A stretch of DNA of 57,983 bases from Fimihabitans intestinipullorum (GTDB taxonomy: Bacteria > Bacillota_I > Bacilli_A > RF39 > UBA660), in contig DVML01000017.1 in NCBI GenBank assembly GCA_018714965.1, forward strand, positions 1-57,983. Direction: 5' to 3'. Position numbers and translations under genes: made by a program. A model generated the notes under the pieces. The model was given only the letters and a program-made list of their open reading frames with translations. It searched no databases and was not told the DNA's origin. Positions 57,042 through 57,983 of this stretch are shown here, piece by piece (position 1 is the first letter of the stretch; every line of letters begins with the position of its first letter).

Positions 57042-57608
57042 TTGAAAAAAGAAAATATAAAATTATCGTCTGGGGAAAAAGCCCTTCAAGAAACGGACTT
57101 GATGATATCTTTGAAACAGGCAGAACTTGGTACACTTCGTCGTTATCGACTTGTAGCGTTAAGCGGAGGGGTGTTGCAAGTTTCTGCGTTAGCGTTTTTG
57201 ATGGCGGGTGATTACGATCCTATATTTCCTGCAGGAACTGTTTATCAAAGATTGAGTATTGGTTCTGTATGTGCATATCATGCTTTAAAAAAACAAAAAA
57301 GGGAAATAAAGATGAGCTCAAAAGAGATAAGCACAAGTAAAAAGATTCATATTCATTATATCAATGCTGCTGCTTTCTTAGCTCCTATCTGTAGTTTATT
57401 TGCACTTCAAAACGGTGCTGGATTATTCGCAAGTGGTTTTATTTTAATAAGTTCCAAAGCATTATGCTGGAATTTTGATGCCTTTTTCGATTGGAATCGA
57501 GATATCAAAAGAACAAAGGCTGACCTTCAATCGTTGCAAGAATTACGAAAAGACGAAGAGGCAGTGCTAGCATATCAAAAAGAATACGGAAAATATAAAA
57601 AACAGTAG
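57042..57608 (+). CDS. Hypothetical membrane protein
   Basis: This 188-aa protein probably starts at TTG 57042, with GGAGAGATG about seven bases upstream. An N-terminal charged helix is followed by two to three hydrophobic segments (about residues 38-56, 108-124 and 127-144) and a helical charged C-terminus (DIKRTKADLQSLQELRKDEEAV) likely forming a coiled coil. No family recognised. It has its own strong promoter with an operator-like dyad and its own terminator, so it is a single regulated gene. Confidence 0.7.
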   Translation: MKKENIKLSSGEKALQETDLMISLKQAELGTLRRYRLVALSGGVLQVSALAFLMAGDYDPIFPAGTVYQRLSIGSVCAYHALKKQKREIKMSSKEISTSKKIHIHYINAAAFLAPICSLFALQNGAGLFASGFILISSKALCWNFDAFFDWNRDIKRTKADLQSLQELRKDEEAVLAYQKEYGKYKKQ

Positions 57609-57631
57609 AACTGTAAACACAGTTCTTTTTT
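57607..57631 (+). terminator. Rho-independent terminator
   Basis: AGAACTGT pairs perfectly with ACAGTTCT around AAAC, followed by TTTTTT. It begins with the stop codon of the preceding gene. Confidence 0.92.
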
Positions 57632-57701
57632 GTTAGTTTTAACTTTTAAAATGATCCGATTGATGATATTATGAATATAGTAATAATCACGGAAGAGGGA
57701 T

Positions 57702-57983
57702 ATGATGGGGAACGAGCTTTTTGATATATTAAAAAATTTTGTCGGTTTTCAACCAATGTTATATAATGACCTAGTGATTCTCGATCACCAAAGTGATTTT
57801 AATGAAAATGAATTCAATCGCTTTATAGTTGGATACTCCTCATTAAGTAAAGAAGGAATCACATTGGAAGAGTATCAAAGATATCTTTCCAATATAAGTC
57901 GATTGAATCCTGATAAGCTAGATAGACTCAAACAAGATTTAAAGAAAAACAATTCTGGTTGGATTGGAATCTCAGGGAAAACA
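57702..57983 (+). CDS. N-terminal part of a hypothetical protein (cut by window end)
   Basis: The frame is open from ATG 57702 (AAGAGGGA upstream; an in-frame ATG lies one codon downstream) to the last base, giving 94 residues. It is a charged, helical, cytoplasmic sequence without recognised motif: MMGNELFDILKNFVGFQP, then EFNRFIVGYSSLSKEGITLEEYQRYL. The rest lies outside the window. Confidence 0.65.
   Translation, partial: MMGNELFDILKNFVGFQPMLYNDLVILDHQSDFNENEFNRFIVGYSSLSKEGITLEEYQRYLSNISRLNPDKLDRLKQDLKKNNSGWIGISGKT

Noticed and set aside
57008..57211. 67-aa frame starting before the 188-aa membrane protein
   Set aside because: Its start lies inside the -10/operator dyad, ahead of the likely transcription start, and it runs in another frame through the real gene.
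1..57983. tRNA or rRNA genes
   Set aside because: I saw no tRNA T-loop/acceptor combinations or rRNA signatures while reading both strands; a tRNAscan run would settle it.

Overview
The window is about 58 kb of low-GC bacterial chromosome that uses the standard code (TGA is a stop, tryptophan is TGG). It looks like a Bacillota lineage, probably a gut Bacilli/Erysipelotrichia-type organism near the Mollicutes branch. Supporting signs are a MurT/GatD-like pair, AddAB, a SAM-I riboswitch before metK, a DUF368 plus UppP lipid-carrier pair, many XRE-transmembrane regulators, and a short SMC (984 aa) of the size seen in Mollicutes. I recognise no tRNA, rRNA, CRISPR array, transposase or prophage block. 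Only the first and last genes are cut by the window ends.

Layout. 1-5.6 kb is A+T-rich accessory DNA: a truncated membrane gene, XRE regulators fused to membrane anchors, a tandem pair of small paralogues, an endonuclease III-like glycosylase, a DUF3781 remnant and sensor-like membrane proteins. 5.7-8.9 kb holds an XRE regulator, alkylation repair (ogt-tag) and a MerR-controlled pair of flavodoxins. 9-17.8 kb carries rarA, small membrane proteins, an acetyltransferase, a response regulator/ABC/histidine kinase module of peptide-antibiotic type, a YjbR-like protein and an ABC-2 exporter. 17.8-20.7 kb holds a compact type I toxin-antitoxin locus, then an ABC-F protein behind a leader peptide and alternative hairpins. 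20.7-26.7 kb has two redox lipoproteins (rhodanese-like; two thioredoxin folds), an M23 endolysin-like protein, a YaiI protein and a 930-aa protein built of sigma-region-4-like repeats. 26.7-39 kb has fhs, a papain-fold protein on the minus strand, a TetR-regulated heterodimeric ABC exporter, a candidate non-coding RNA, and an operon of MurT, a GatD-like protein without its catalytic residues, an ESS-type glutamate transporter and an amidohydrolase. 39-58 kb is mostly housekeeping: addB-addA, DUF368-uppP, a TtcA-like PP-loop enzyme, a 6S-like RNA, SAM riboswitch-metK, tcdA, smc, then an exported protein with two glycosyltransferases.

The strongest candidates for undescribed biology are: (1) the repeat protein of tandem sigma-region-4-like modules; (2) the operon with a catalytically dead GatD-like subunit beside a glutamate-type transporter and a metal amidohydrolase; (3) the type I toxin-antitoxin locus at 17.98-18.24 kb, whose antisense RNA can pair with both ends of the toxin mRNA; (4) the translational switch ahead of the ABC-F gene; and (5) an unidentified structured RNA at 33.76-33.91 kb.

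Recurrent regulatory style: several genes have an extended -10 (TGnTATAAT) with no clear -35, often only a few bases after the previous terminator, so transcripts have very short leaders. All functions are inferred from motifs by reading. No database search or folding program was run.
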